Shown here in pieces: positions 45,926-59,863 of a DNA stretch of 64,000 nucleotides. Below the pieces are notes generated by a model that was not told the DNA's origin, made no database searches, and saw only the letters and a program-made list of their open reading frames with translations. Origin of the DNA: Sipunculus nudus. Taxonomy: Eukaryota; Annelida; Sipuncula; Golfingiida; Sipunculidae. The stretch lies in the NCBI GenBank assembly GCA_026874595.1, contig CM049313.1:75756659-75820658 (forward strand), written 5' to 3'. The translations under genes and the position numbers were made by a program. Within the stretch, counting starts at the first letter, position 1. Every line of letters starts with the position of its first letter.

Positions 45926-48618
45926 GTTCTTTTGGCTGAGGGCTTTTGTCAGCTCCTGCTGAAATTAAGGTCAATTTCCTGTATACATACAGTTTATACA
46001 AATAAAGAATATATGTGAGTAATACATGACCAGGTAGTTTTGGCACCAAAAATATCTCTGCAAATGGTATATTGTCCACTGGAAACACCTGATATCTACA
46101 TATCTTTCATGACTGGAGTTTCTCCCAGCCCAGTCTGCATAAAAATTCCTATATCCAAAAGTTTTAAAACAATATTAATCTTCATTGCAAGGTTTTCTTC
46201 ATCCTTGTAAAGCAGGTAGTGCCATCTGCAGGCCATCAGCTTTACCACCAATTACACATTCTTCATTTTATCACTATCTCTTTATGGGTATTTCATATAA
46301 GTATAATATTTATTGTAAGTGATGTATGTTTAAATTACATTTCAGAATGTTATATATTCAATATATCACTATTACACACAGCTTGAATATTTCCAAAATG
46401 TGTAACAAAGTGCTACATTTAATACCAGTTACAAATATTTTTAAATAAATGAAAATAACTGATGAATTATACTTGTCACTTGTGATGTTGGTTTTTGGAA
46501 GTCATGAGGAGTTTTGTCAGGTTTTATGGATGCTTAGTCGGCATCATGTCTGGTTGCAGTTTCTTGTGGACATCATTCTTCCTTTGGTTTGTGGACATCG
46601 TCTGGTCGCCTGTGGCCATTGGACATTCCATCAAGTAGGATCTGATATTGGAAACAGCATGTCTGGTGATAATTTTTGCTGACGCTTTGGACAGTGGTAT
46701 TTATCTCTGGTGATTTGTGCTCAGGATGTGACTAGTTCCCAGTAGCAGTCTTTCCTTCCATGGGTCTTTCCTTCCTCTGCTGTTGGCAGCTGAAACAGAC
46801 CAGATACAGGGACAACGCTCAGCAGGCTTACAGTAGTCTTAGTATAGCATAAGTGTTTATGTGGTTAAAGTGTCTTGTTTTAAGATGGGACGTGAGAACA
46901 GGGACCTTTTGTCACACTATTTAGTGTGTCCCGACACTTCTAGATTGTACCAGACCTGTGTCCTTATCAGGTTGACAGGGTCCTTGTTGTGACGGAGGTC
47001 TAGTGTTGTGGTACTTGCCTGTTGACACCCAATGCTTTATGATCTCTGAAGCCATCAGTAATGTAATTTGCCAGGAGTCAGTGGCTCTTAGACATTTCTC
47101 TATGGGGACCGTGTTACAATATGTTTACTGGAATTAAGAGTCAACAAGAACTGGTGAAATCGGTCTGCACCAGTCTTCTCAAAATTCCTAAGATATTTAA
47201 CATTTTTGCCTATTTTTAACTTGCGCATGTACAACATGAATGAAAATGGAAAAAGATTATTTTTTTGTTCACCCTCTCATTATGATCTTCAAAATGACAT
47301 TTCATAGTTCTGCTAGTTTTTATGTATCACTCAATTGGCAGAAAGGAAAAGTGATTTATTTTAAGAGGTCAGCAGATTACTTATTTGAATTTTTGCATGC
47401 TTCAGACTTTTTTTTGTAAATCTTCTTGTACAAAAGAAAGGAAGTTTCATGTGTATATGCAATCAGTATTTGATGATGCTCTGGAACTTACTGGTTTATA
47501 ATCATTATTAAATGAATATCTTTGCATTTGCAGTTTCATTAAATTAAATTATGGGATTAGTAATTGTAATTAGTCCAGACAATCATCTTAATATCTTCAG
47601 TTTTTAAACGTCTGGTTCAAAAAGAAAAATTCACAAAAATCACTAGTTCAACAAATCTGAGACCAGAACAATTTGTGAAAAAGTTCTTTACTAATAAGTC
47701 TGATATACCATATTTAAAAGAGCATGAGAGCTTAATTAGAATCATTTTCTCTTTAAACCCTTAAACTTTCTCCATCCCATTTGCAATTACACCTGGTACT
47801 TTTGATCAACGACCATGAGGTCTGCTGAAAGTGCATGATATTGTCCGGATATTTCATTCACAGCTCTGGCTCACGCCTCTGCATTACACAAAGTGCCGGA
47901 ACCATGTGATGTAGGAGGCAAAATACCCTTTCCACTTTCCTTAGCCAGTGTTATCATGAACGATTAACAGAAAGAAACACCTTTTAATGTGATTAAAGCA
48001 TAGATCCATTAAATGTGCATTTGTAGCTGATGATTTAGTGGTTACTTCCTCTGGGGGCAGTTCCTGCGCTCAACTCCCTGGTAGCTTCAGGTGGTATTCA
48101 GCATGATAATTCTCCGATAAAAAATACCCAATGAACATCTGGTGTGAAAAAGCACAAAGCTGCTGTTGGACTGGCAGACATGCAGCTCCTAACAGCAGCG
48201 AGTGGAGGCTGGGGCTGATTGCCTGGATGAACTGGGCTTTCAGTGTAATGCCGCCTGGCCTTCATGTAAAACATATGCTACCCCCAAGTCCCAAGTGTCA
48301 TGTTTTTTCTTCCTCACCCATGGCTTCACAGGTTATCTGGCATTGTTGAATAAAATCACCCCTTGCCTCCTAGCTTCAGGGAACACTGGGTTATGTTGAT
48401 AACTATATGTTGATGGACATCTGTATAGTATGTAAATGACCTCAGGCTACCTGGCGTAGATCCTTACTTTCACAAAAACTTGCTCCAGTATCATGTTATG
48501 TATTCTTCTGCACAGGGATATGCTGCTGTTCTTAGGTCCCTGCCTGAGTCCAGCCAGGTGGGATAAGAAACAATCTTCTGCTGCCAGCAGCTGTGCAAAA
48601 CACAGTACAGGGGTGCAT
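45926..48618. other. Non-coding stretch, no gene recognised
   Basis: A possible decayed unit of the same repeat class sits near 46060-46230 (CAGGTAGTGCCATCTGC). The rest has no recognisable feature. The 72- and 65-codon frames at 48131-48399 overlap in different frames and are not supported. Confidence 0.5.
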
Positions 48619-49400
48619 AGAATATGAGACAGTTCAGCCAAAGAAAGGAAAGATTCACTAGAATATGAGACGGTTCAGCCAAAAAAAAATAAAAAATCTC
48701 ATTGAATATGAAACAGTTCAGCCAAAGAATGGAATGATTCACTAGAATATGAGAGGGTTCAGCCAAAAAGTAAAAAGTCTCATTGAATATGATGAGACAG
48801 TTCAGCCAAAGAAAGCAAAGATTCACTAGAATATGAAAGGGTTCAGCCAAAAAATAAAAAGTCATTGAATATGATGAGACAGTTCAGCCAAAGAAAGCAA
48901 AGATTCACTAGAATATGAAAGGGTTCAGCCAAAAAATAAAAAGTCATTGAATATGATGAGACAGTTCAGCCAAAGAAAGCAAAGATTCACTAGAATATGA
49001 AAGGGTTCAGCCAAAAAATAAAAAGTCTCTGAATATGAAAAAGTTCAGCCAAAGAAAGGAAAGATTCACTAGAATATGAGATGGTTCAGCCAAAAAATAA
49101 AAAGTCTCATTGAATATGAAAAAGTTCAGCCAAAGAAAGCAAAGATTAACTAGAATATGAGACAGTTCACCCAAAAATAAAAAATAAAAAGTCTCATTGA
49201 ATATGAAACAGTTCAGCCAAAGAAAAACAAAGAGGCACTTAGAATATGAGACATTTCAGCCATAGAAAATACTGAGGCACATAGAAAATTGGATGATTCA
49301 AGCAAAGTAAATACAGAGACATCGAGAAAATCGGACAGTTCAGAAAAAAGAAGCACAGAGAACATGGGAACAGTTCAGTTATTGAAAAGACAGAGACACA
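48619..49400 (+). repeat. Higher-order minisatellite (about 41-bp monomers in pairs)
   Basis: About 18 monomers begin GAATATGA and contain GTTCAGCC. Two types alternate: one continues AAAGAAAGCAAAGATTCACTA, the other AAAAAATAAAAAGTCTCATT. They form pairs of about 82 bp. Monomer starts are near 48619, 48660, 48704, 48745, 48785, 48829, 48867, 48911, 48949, 48993, 49031, 49072, 49112, 49153, 49197 and 49240, then diverge to about 49400. Repetitive frames on both strands (for example minus 48491-48865) are products of the repeat. Confidence 0.9.
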
Positions 49401-51796
49401 TAGACTTTGAGCCAAGGATATTGCAACTCAGATGGATTGTGCTTGCAGTTGGCATCATACATTTCAAATTGTTGTTTTAACAATACTGTTTGCTTCCACT
49501 ATTTCTGTATTATTTGAATATACTTGTAATTCTTCCTTGTTTCATATATTTCTAAGTATAAAAAATTTCAGTTAAATCCGTAATGAATTTTTATTTTCAT
49601 TGGTAACCGTCTGTCTGCAGGTGTGTGGTTATCATTAACCCAGAGAAGAGCATTATTTTTACTCTAAAAATTAGTCCATTGTTAATTGATGATTATAGTC
49701 AAAATAAATAATTACTTAATAATTAATCACTCATTACAAAATTAACAGTAAGTAACCAGACCCATTCAGTCTTTCTTTTGCCCTTGGCTGGAATACATCC
49801 AATATATATAATTATATATATACTGTAATACATACTTGGGAGAAAATATAAACCCTTGTTGGCTCACTCTGTAAAAGACATAAGAAAAACTGTTCAAGGC
49901 TTAATGCAAGCAGGATTTACTTGATAAAAATTATCTACATTTTTGTGTATAGTTTTTGACATGGACAAGGGAAGGGTATTCAGATTATGAGACAATGAAG
50001 CTAGTCTTACTGTATCCTAGACAACAGGGAGATTTATTGCCTGACAAATGCCTGTAGTCAGCACCCTCTTCAAACCACGTTCTTGACTTACATTTGTCTG
50101 TTTTTGTCCGATAAATCCCAATTTACTGCCAAGTAAACACCTGCGTTTGTTGTCTTTTACCAGAGTTTAAAAAAAACTTTTGAACTGGTTTCCACCAAAC
50201 ATTGTGGAGGGATGTGACATTAAAAAAAGTTCATATTAAACTTTGGAGGGAGTTCAGATATAGAGGCAGATCTAGACTGATTGCTTGCCTTGGTAGAGGT
50301 GTTTTCTTTATCAAGTGCCAGTCTGGTTAGTAATATTGATAATCTTTATATATACTCATAACTACACACACACAACTGTTGATTGCATCAGAATTGGTAC
50401 AATATTCACATTTGTTTCTTAGTTTGATATAAAAATGAAGTTGTAATTACAAAGCAGCACTAGACCTTCATAAACTTATTTCAACAGACTAGTCTTTATT
50501 TTAACTCCCAGTGTATATGCATTTTTAATTCCTGTAATATCTCACATAATTTTCTCTCAGCAAATTAGCTCCTGGAGCAGGTGTTTGGAGGAGCTTCATT
50601 AAGTTTCCGTGTCAATTAAAGGATACTGGTAGTGCTCCGTCAGGCAGGTAATCAAGAAACGTAGTGTAATTGTCCTCAAGGGCCTTTCGTAATAGTGTTC
50701 TTGTCGACAAACTAGAATGTGGTGTGAAGGGAAACCAGTGGTCTAACAGCTGATATTGCTTCAATTATATTTTCTTAAAATAAACATCTTACCAGCATAA
50801 TGTATTTCTTGGGCCAGCATTTCAGTTGCAGAATTTAGATATTCATTATAATATTATCAAGCTGATATAGATAACTAAGTACATTGAAAACCATCTGAAA
50901 CACTTGAGGGGCAGATGGGAAAACAACCATGCATGGAAAAATGCAGTGAGCAGGAAATAATTGGTTTATTGGATTTGCATTAAGATCTGAAGCAATGCAA
51001 CATCATTATGATCAGCACAGGGCATTGTTGTTGCTTCTATCATTGATGATAACAAGACTTGAGTTTCTTAACACACTTTGGTTGTACAAGAGGTCAATCT
51101 TAGGCACCTGTTACGAACAGCTGTAAACAGACGGTCGGCTCATTATATAGACAGTTATTACAGAGTAATACAGACTATATAGTGCATGATTAACTCACCA
51201 GGCCTGAAAACTGGAGCAGGCTGCTCTAGAATCTACACACCATGAACAATAATACCTGTGTTAGCTTGGGGGTTAATTCAAAGGGTAGAAAATGGTTGGC
51301 AGCAGCTGTGAATGAACACATTGTGGCTTTACTTGTTACTGTCTTGGTGCAGAAGTTTATACTGTTTCACTTCAGTCCTCAGATCTGTAATGTAAACTGG
51401 ATATATACACCTTTGATCATTTAATGAGAATAAATGTATTATTTTATTATTATTTTTAGTCCTTACTTTTAGTCCTCCAAATATCTCTCCTTGACTTCTT
51501 TACTTCTTAGTTATTACATATATTGCGGAACAATTTACTGAGATTTTACAGTTCAGAGCAATTCAGAGTGTGTCGGCTCATTAGCAATATCTGTTTACAT
51601 ATTTAACAATGTTATCACATAGAACAAGTGAAAAAAGTACAAGTACACTTCGTTCAGAGCAAGGAAGGGCCTGTGTGATTAAATGAAAATATACCTGAAA
51701 ATTTCAAAGGAATACAAGAAGGATCGGAACTGAACTTTAATGCAAGGTAATCTTATAGAGACTAAAATAAACAGAATGCCGCTGAATAGAACACAT
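49401..51796. other. Non-coding stretch with one repeat fragment
   Basis: AT-rich, no gene recognised. It contains the repeat fragment at 50150-50306. Confidence 0.55.
50150..50306 (-). repeat. Fragment of the CCTCCGCCA-type repeat, minus strand
   Basis: Read on the minus strand it gives CACCTCTACCAAGGCAAGCA, then CCCTCCAAAGTTTAATATG. These are the diagnostic blocks of the family in the same order as in the + copies. Confidence 0.45.
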
Positions 51797-52000
51797 GCCT
51801 CTGCCAAAGCAAAACAATCCTACCTATATCTGCTCCAATATCTGGATCTGCAGCAAAATTGAATGGAAGGGGGGGGGGGGGGGAAGGGGAGGCTTCCTTG
51901 GCCCATGTCCCACAAACTTTTACAGAAACTTTTACAGAATAGTTTTTCAATATAAGTAGTAAGTACTTCTAGTAACAGACCAACCAACAATCAAATGAGA
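51797..52000 (+). repeat. Fragment of the CCTCCGCCA-type repeat
   Basis: Starts GCCTCTGCCAAAGCAAAACA, then GCTCCAATATCTGGATCTGC, a poly-G run, CATGTCCCACAAACTTTTAC and ends in ACAGACCAACCAACAATC-like sequence. The block order matches the other copies. Confidence 0.5.
51869..51883 (+). repeat. Poly-G run (15)
   Basis: Fifteen consecutive G inside the repeat fragment. Confidence 0.95.
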
Positions 52001-54441
52001 CTGACAGACAGGTCTACAGAACATTATATTGGTTTTCTATCAGTTGTTTGAGTTTCAGAGCGCTTGATCAGAAGTTATGGCTTGTAGAATGATATATATG
52101 TCAGACAAGAGAACAAGCAATCAGACTAAGCTGACAACAATAGACAGACATATTGACATACTTACACAACCTGAATTACAGGTGAGCAGACATTGTAATG
52201 GGTAAGGCATGGACAAATAAAATTAGCTATACAGGGTGTGAAGGTAGGACAATTTTTGACAGAGTTATGAGGAAAATTAGATTTTGAGGTTTTTTGTGAC
52301 CTTGACCTTCAACCAATCTCGACAAGAAAACACTAGACTGGTAGAAGTTTTGGTTTTCTATCATTTAAATAATATTCAGATCATTTGCTCGAGAATTGTG
52401 GCCTGCAGAGCATAAACAGTCAAATCTCATAATATCTCATTTGACAAGAACAGTGTGAGATTTATGGGAGATGTGTTATGTTAAGTAAAACTGATCCAAT
52501 GCTGCATGAACCAGTAAAACTGGACCTCTCTGGATTTAAAATAGACAAAGTCAGACAATAAGACCCAATATTTTTGAAAATCATGAATTTTCCCAAAAAT
52601 GCGTTACCATGGAAACAGCAGATTGAACCAGCTCCATACCAGGAGAAAGGCCATGGAATGTTTTAAAATTATAAAATGAGCTACATTTCATGAAGTTTGT
52701 AGTTTAAAGTTTTTGAGGTATGGCCAAAAAAATGATATGTTGTAGTGTTAAAAGTGCAGTGGAATAAACTGAGGGATCTAATAATTTGAGGAAAGACAGA
52801 ATACTCATTATAAATATTGATGAATGATAGCAGTCAGTGAAAAACTTTGATACAAGTGCTGCTGTTGGCAGAATTAATTACAAAAACATTCAGATATAAA
52901 AACAAAGGTCTGTTTGCTTGTGTAATGAACACATTTATTACATTACCATTGCAAATTGTAAAATCAAAGAAACCTTGTAATTGTACATGATTTGGAAATT
53001 CTTCAGTCAGCGGGTTTAATCCAAAGGGAGGCTGATGGCTGATTAATCATGGGGTGGAACAAGCTGTCATTATAACTGCTAGTGATGGATTGTGATTTAA
53101 TGTGTAATGCTTTTAAAACCCGTGTTACACTTTTGGAAAAAATGGTTAGTGGTCCATGTTTGATTTCATTGATAACTGAATCAGACAGTGATTGGCATTG
53201 CAAATTGACTGTCAATTAACCCAGCATTTGAATTAGTCATCATTCGCTGGGGTTACTGTTCTCTTCTATAAAACCAGCAGTGATGGTCAATAAAATGCAC
53301 AGTTAGATGGTTGTAAATGAAGTGGTGCTGGCTGTGTTCATGCAGTTACTTCTCAGCATTTCTTCTTCTGAAACAGAAGGAAAGAAACCCATCTCCGTAC
53401 TTGAAATGATATTACTCCATGACACAAATTTATACCACTTTATCCAGGAATTAAGTAATAGGCTTTTAACATTTTTTTTTCAACTTTTAAAAAAAATTAA
53501 CGAAATCATCAGAACTAAACTTTGAAACATTCAGTTGGTTTTATGAACAAAGCTTTTAAATTTATGTTGCTTTCGACCCATCAAATAAAGGATTACTGGT
53601 GGTAGAATTGTCTTGCTAAATTATAGGACTTCATGCAATATCTTATCTTAATATTTATGATAAGTTCACTACTGTAATGACCAGCTTAAAGGAAATGTGT
53701 GCCTTACAGATATTAACCTGGTTTCTTATAAACTTTTATATGTATTTGTCTTTTCTTAATTTCTGTGCAACACTCTTGGTGGATACTTTTTGAGTACTTC
53801 AGATGATGAAGCTATCATAGAATCTGTTCATTCCTATATTATACAAATGCAGGGACCTCTCTTCTGATATAATAGGCTTTTAGATATATTTCATACGCCT
53901 GTACATGATGTCCGATTACCTGGACTGTGGCTGCAATTAATATTGATAAAAAAGACTGTGCTTACATGTGTATCAGTATTTACTGTGGTTTCAAATTTGT
54001 GGTATTTGTAAAGGCGAAATTATCACAAAAATAATTAAAACCTTTAGGGATAAGAAGCCACATTTGTCTAGGTGAACATTCAGTAATTTATTCTATATAT
54101 ATGGTTGCATCAATATTAGCATACATATAAGGTTGCCCGTAATTCAGAGATTGATAATCTGATTAATATAAATTCTTATATATATCTGCCAGTATTGCAT
54201 GAAGAATTGCTCCGTGTACAGTTGTTGAGACTTTGCATGCATATCAGGCAGTTGATATTATTATGATTAAGTACATTGTTTAAGTTACTGTCCAGTAAAT
54301 TGTGAAATTTAAACCCTAGCAAAACACTGAAAAAGTGAAAATCATGAATATCTTATCTTGTGAATATGAAGCCTATACTTGAAAGTATTTATATTATCTT
54401 AGAAGAAAATATATCCCATATGGAATACTGTCAATACTGTC
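52001..54441. other. Non-coding stretch, no gene recognised
   Basis: AT-rich. Sequences near 52030-52100 and 52345-52410 (GGTTTTCTATCA then CAGATCATTTGCTCGAGAA-like) look like two copies of an old dispersed repeat. No gene or RNA seen. Confidence 0.5.
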
Positions 54442-54540
54442 AACCTTTTTCCCTATCTTTCTTGCTCTCTCTTCCCTTCCCTTCCCCTCAGTCCTCCCCC
54501 TCTTTCTCTCTCTCTCTCTCTTTCTTTCTCTCACTATCTC
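54442..54540 (+). repeat. Pyrimidine-rich CT tract
   Basis: About 100 bases almost entirely of C and T, including a CT dinucleotide run near 54506-54520. A potential triplex-forming tract. It looks like a branch/polypyrimidine region, but the following sequence lacks an evident exon. Confidence 0.85.
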
Positions 54541-57500
54541 TGGGATAAACAGGTTATACAAATAATGAAAATGTCATATGTTAATTTTGCATGTTGGGAA
54601 ATGATTTTATACAATAAATTATCAGAGAATGGCAACATATCAGCTTAAAAAATGGAATTTTGTTTGCCATTTTTAAGTAGGTCTCACTGGTATTTGATTA
54701 TCAACAATTATATGCACAATCAGATTCCATCAGTCATGCTGGAATTATGTTAACTCGGCAGAAAAAAAAATTGTTTGTTAGGTTTCTGGAAATTATGTAG
54801 TTAACTCTTATCAATATCAGCATGTCCCTCTGATTAAACATGTTACTCTTAATCATAGTAGATTATGAAACATGTTATGATTTGGAAACTTGATATGTGT
54901 GGCATAACATTGTTATGTCTTGAGGGTGTTTGGCATTAAAGAATTTTTTTTATATATATGATAGTCATGTGTAATTACTATTCATTGATTCTTGTCATGC
55001 AGAAATGTTACGCACAGTGTTGTACTATTCAGTTACACATGAGCCAGGCTTAAATATAAAGATGACAGTGCTATACTGAATTCTCAAGTAAATGGCCATA
55101 AAAGTGAATTCCACATGGGAGGGGCAATGTATTATTTGAATAATATTTTTGAAATATTCAAATTAAGTAATATTCCTGCAATCAATAATTTTATTCATGC
55201 AAAATCAACATGTTAAATTCATTAAATCATGCAAAATACAACTTTGTTCAAACTCAGCAATTCTCTAACAAATATTGTATTTTGTTAAACTTTATACAAT
55301 TTGTTTTTTTATGAGACAGCAGTTTTGATTTAAAAATTGCTTTATGTCTTTTTTGTCATGATGATTTATTGGGTAAAACTTAATCCTGAAATCTGCATTC
55401 CTTAAAAATGTGTGAAACTCCTTGCATACAAAATTAAAAAATATTTATTTATCACCATATGTAATTTGTTTTGTAATCCTGTAACAAACTTATACACACA
55501 AGGTGTGTAGATCACCTGGAATGACCCTGCGCTGCCACCCACTCAGTCTGGACATGATTATGGTCTGACTTCTGTGCACTTTCACGTGGCCACTGCCCTA
55601 AGGTTACGCAGTTCAAGGCTTTTATCTGATCGGGCATACCTTCTGATGGTAAGGCCCTTATGAATGTCCCTGTTAATCACTTTGCTGTCTGTACACTGGA
55701 TGGGGATAAAATGTGATTTACAAAGTGTCTGTGTTAATAATGCTCGTAGTCCTCTGATGTGTGTATCCTGGTGGTGATCAAAGGAGAACCGACCAGGTCT
55801 GAAAAGTTTTGTCCAAACCTGTATGATATGACATACAGAGCCGGCAGGACACTTATTAGATACTTTGTGAGTGTTTATGTAAATGCCATACTGAGAAGTG
55901 GATAATTAAATTGGTTTCACTTGCAGCTTGGTTCTGTTATGTATGCATGCTCCACTTTCTCTAATCACATCAGATAAGAAGAGATTTTAACCAGTTAGCT
56001 TATTCAGTATGTATCTATTCCGAAGTTAAATTGTAAGGTGCTGATGTTGTAATAGGAGAATGGGTTTACTTTCAACCATTTCTCATTAAGACACCTTGTT
56101 CCTAAATAGTTATTAATTTAAACTCCTGTCTATATTTTTCTTATATTTCTGGTATAAATTCCTACAAAGTCATATATTTGGTCATCAGGTGCTTCTATAA
56201 AATTGTTGTATTACTTCAGGATTCTGGTAGGAACCCTGATGCTATATCAGTAGACAATCAAATGTAGGAGAACATTTTCTGGGGAAAAGTTCACCAACAG
56301 CCACAGGAGGGTACAACAGCGAAGGGCAAGTTAAAAGACAGAAAATTAAATACTCATACAGCATATTACCACTGACTTCCAATATTCTGCCTTGAAAAAG
56401 ATAACTTTTGAATTAATTAAAAAAATCCAATTTTTGTCAAGCATTCGATATCCACTTTCAGTTGTAACCTGTTAGTTTTAAATCTGTTGCACTGTTGTCC
56501 ATGACCTTAGGCTCCATTTGAAGTCCATACCACCACAGTACCACCAGGATTCATGGAATATTTTCAGTTATAATTTAAATTTGATCACCAGCCTGCACAG
56601 TTTACATTTTGTATTAGTTCTTTGACCTGTTATGACTGTAAACAACTGCTCCAGGACTGTATCAGAAGTCTACTGCAGTTACTCTCATTTTCATAACTGA
56701 ATTTAAACCTGTACCTGCCAAACAAATTTCCAGCTCTACCTGCAGGTTATGACCTTGACCTGCAAATGATGACCTTCACTCAGGTTCTACCAAATCATCC
56801 ATGATAAGGTTTGACTTGACAGTGACCTATCCTATTTGTACTTCATCTTTCAATTTTAAGATTGTACACCAAGGACTCGGAAGAAAACCTGCAGTGTGCA
56901 ATACAGTCCTCTCATCACAAAAAGTGCAGCCCAGAGACAAAAAGAACTCTGTTAAGTAATGACTATAATGGCTGACTACTCAGTGTAATACCTCATTCAA
57001 GGAAAAACAAGGTTTAATATATTATGGTTAAAAAGTTTGTTTGTGTGGGTACAGTGTCTTAGTTTGACAGATTGATTGGTCATGATGCATGGCTGGCTAG
57101 AACTTGGTCCTCACTCAGTGAGTCAGTCTGATGTATGGGTCTAGCAGTCCACAGGGCTGTTCTGTCTGAGCTGCATTTTGGATTAGCTGCTGTGTTTTAT
57201 GTACTATTGATGTCCAAAAAGAAGTTATATTACAGTACAGCCAGATAAGTCAACCCCAGGCAAAATGTATTCAGAATTAACTGGTTTCTGTTGTTTTCAC
57301 ACAGAATTTTATTTTCCAGTCAGTCATATATTAAATAGTGAAAGCTTACTGAAGAAACACAGTTTATGGCATGAGGCTCTAGCTGGGGCAAGTTGCACAG
57401 CTAGAACTACCAGTAGGGGTTTCAGTTATATCCATTCCAGCTCCCAGATTTCAACATTTCTTGCCTCAAGACCCATGTTCATTTTAGTGCCAAATACTTC

Positions 57501-57886
57501 CACCAGGTTTTAGAGCTATTTAGAGCTATGTTCCATGCCATGAGACAGATTGGCAAACAAAAAAAGTAGACTACTTACAAAATTTGATTCAAATGATAAA
57601 TTTAATTTGGTTATTTTATCATTCAAATTTTTGAGCTGATTTCAAAAACAACTTGGAAAAACTTTAAGGTTTTTAAATAAATTTTAAAATATCATGAAAC
57701 ACCAGTATTGCATTCACACACAAATCACCCCTTAAATTAATTATTGAAATTCTAGAAGAACTTTTCAAATCAAATCTATTTCATGGGTGATTTATCTCAT
57801 TTCAAAGTCAGCAGATCTCTGTAACCTTAGGTACAAAGCCATTAATATACGCTGGTCCACTTCATTTCAGAGTACCTCTGTGCGGT
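54541..57886. other. Non-coding stretch, no gene recognised
   Basis: AT-rich with a GC-richer patch at 55500-55870. The 82-codon frame at 57265-57513 has no recognisable motif. No repeat family recognised. Confidence 0.55.
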
Positions 57887-58351
57887 CTATATGGCGCTCA
57901 GGTGGTCATGACGGATTCTCATCTGTGAGTGTGTGACATAAGTTGATGCTGTTGGCACCTTGGAGCATGTGAAAGTAATTGCTCCGTCCAGGGATTTTGA
58001 CATCTTGGATCTGGATATACCCACTTGGGGCAGGGGAGACATTTCTGGCATTATTTTACTGGCTGTAGGGCTGGTCCTGCCAGTGCTAGAGTCCTTCACA
58101 GGCTGGCTGTTTAGGCTACATAGTGTTGAGGGCGGATACACATCTTATCTAGATTACTGGGCAGAGCTGATTTGCATCCAGCTGACAGAGGTCCCGTTCT
58201 TCACGTTCAAACCATCTTCAGCATCCCAGTGACCAAGAATCTTTGAATTCCTAGAATCCAAAACTGAAATGATCGAAAGCTTGCTGCAGATAATTGCTTG
58301 CATTCTTTCCATAGCTGCCGTGGTAGCATACACAGTAACCACTTCTCTCAT
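57887..58351 (-). other. GC-richer segment with long minus-strand frames, unassigned
   Basis: Two minus-strand frames, 58154-58351 (65 codons) and 57887-58141 (84 codons), lie in the same reading frame and are separated only by two stop codons within 12 bases. Base composition is less AT-rich than around it. A + frame at 57960-58232 overlaps, so openness on both strands may just reflect composition. I do not recognise the peptide. It could be a decayed coding fragment or non-coding DNA. Confidence 0.25.
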
Positions 58352-58386
58352 TGTTTTCTAGATTCTTTCTCCCTATCATAATTTTT

Positions 58387-59046
58387 AGCTCAGCTGACTA
58401 TAAGTCATCTGAGCTATAGTCGTGGTCCATTGTCCGTGGCACGTTTCGACACCGTTGGACCTACGAATCTGAAATTTGGCATACAGTTAGATGTCCCCAA
58501 AATCTCCTACCATGCCAAAAATTGGGTCAATAGGACTTCGTTCCTTCAAGATATTAAGGAAAAGCCTCAATTTTTTATTAGAAATCTATTTTCACACTTC
58601 AGGACTGCCTAATATCAAAATCACTCATCTGGTTTTCTTCATATTTACCATAAATATTCCTCTATATAGTTTCTATGTACATGCCAGATATTAAGTCAGT
58701 ATTATATAATTTAAAAAAGTTATGGGCCCAAACATAATGGACTTTGTAAAAAAATCAGGAAGATATTTGGTGACTTAAGACCAAAAGTGTTAAAGGTAGG
58801 GACTTTTTTCCAGTAAAACAACTTTAATTAATCAAAATTTAATTGTATACCAAAAATTAGATCAAAATCTGTTAAATTTTTTTCAATATTGGCAAAAATA
58901 TAAAATTGGTACCTTAAATTTTGCCCAACTTTGGCCACGGCACATTTTTTTCCTGTGAGTACTGTGGATTTAATATTCACAGCATGTATACATAAGGATT
59001 TAATCTGTTAAAATCTGAAATTTGAAAATAAAAGCTGCAAAATTAT
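58387..59046 (+). repeat. Repeat family C, copy 2, with hairpin head
   Basis: The same head as 13660, then AGATGTCCCCAAAATCTCCT and GATATTAAGGA blocks, ending near AAGGATTTAATCTGTTAAAA and AAATTTGAAA. It aligns with 6424-7140 but with a shorter TCCG tract. The small + frames here read through the repeat. Confidence 0.75.
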
Positions 59047-59157
59047 TCTAGTTATTGAATTTTTTTGGAGGCTCTTGTTGTATTCCCTTACATTGTCAAG
59101 CAGTCCACTTTGATGACTGTAGGTCATTCAGTGCACATCTCTATGCTCCCCAGGCTG

Positions 59158-59729
59158 TTGGCATAATTTTAGATGTCCCCAAAATCTCCTACCATACCGA
59201 AAATTGGGTCATTAGGACTTTGTTCCTTCGAGATATTAAGGAACAAAAACTGTTTTCCATAAAAAAAGCCATTGTTACACTTCAAGGCTGCCTAATATCA
59301 AAAGCACTGATCTGTTTTTGATTATATTTAGTATTCACATTCTTTCATACATTTTCTATGAACGTACCAAAAATTAGGTAAGTATTGGGTATTATTTTGA
59401 AGTTATGGGCCAAAACATAATGCAATTTTTTTAAAAATCAGGAAATATATTAACTCACCTAACATGAGAATTGCTGAACCTAGAGACTTTTTTTTTCAGG
59501 AATATAACTTTATTTAATCAAGATTCATTTGTTTACCCAAATTAGATCTGAATTTTGCAAATTTTTCAAGTTATTAGCATAAATAAAAAATCAATACCTT
59601 AAATTTTGTCCAACTTTGGCACTGTTGATTTAATTTTCACAGCATATATACATAAGGATTTAATCTTTTAAAATCTGAAATTTCAAAGAAATTGATTGGA
59701 AAGAATAGCTTTTATTCATGATTTCATAC
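59158..59729 (+). repeat. Repeat family C, copy 3, headless
   Basis: Begins inside the body at GTTGGCATAATTTTAGATGT and follows copy 1 closely to AGCTTTTATTCATGATTTCA. It is closer to copy 1 (6424-7140) than to its neighbour at 58387, so the pair is not a simple local duplication. Confidence 0.75.
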
Positions 59730-59863
59730 ATGTCAAGTGTTGTTTACATCTAATCTACCTAGTAGTACAGCCTTCACTTGCATTATGTAACCCACCCCAG
59801 GCAGCTTGCCTTGGCCCAGCTTGGCCACTACTAGCAGGCTTCCCCTCTGCCCTGCACTCACAA

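Noticed and set aside
48491-48865. 124-codon minus-strand frame with repeated FLAEPSHILVN-like peptide
   Set aside because: Produced by the minisatellite; the repeat shifts frame elsewhere in the array.
54442-54600. CT tract as a splice acceptor before a convertase exon
   Set aside because: The sequence after the tract gives no convertase-like peptide in any frame.
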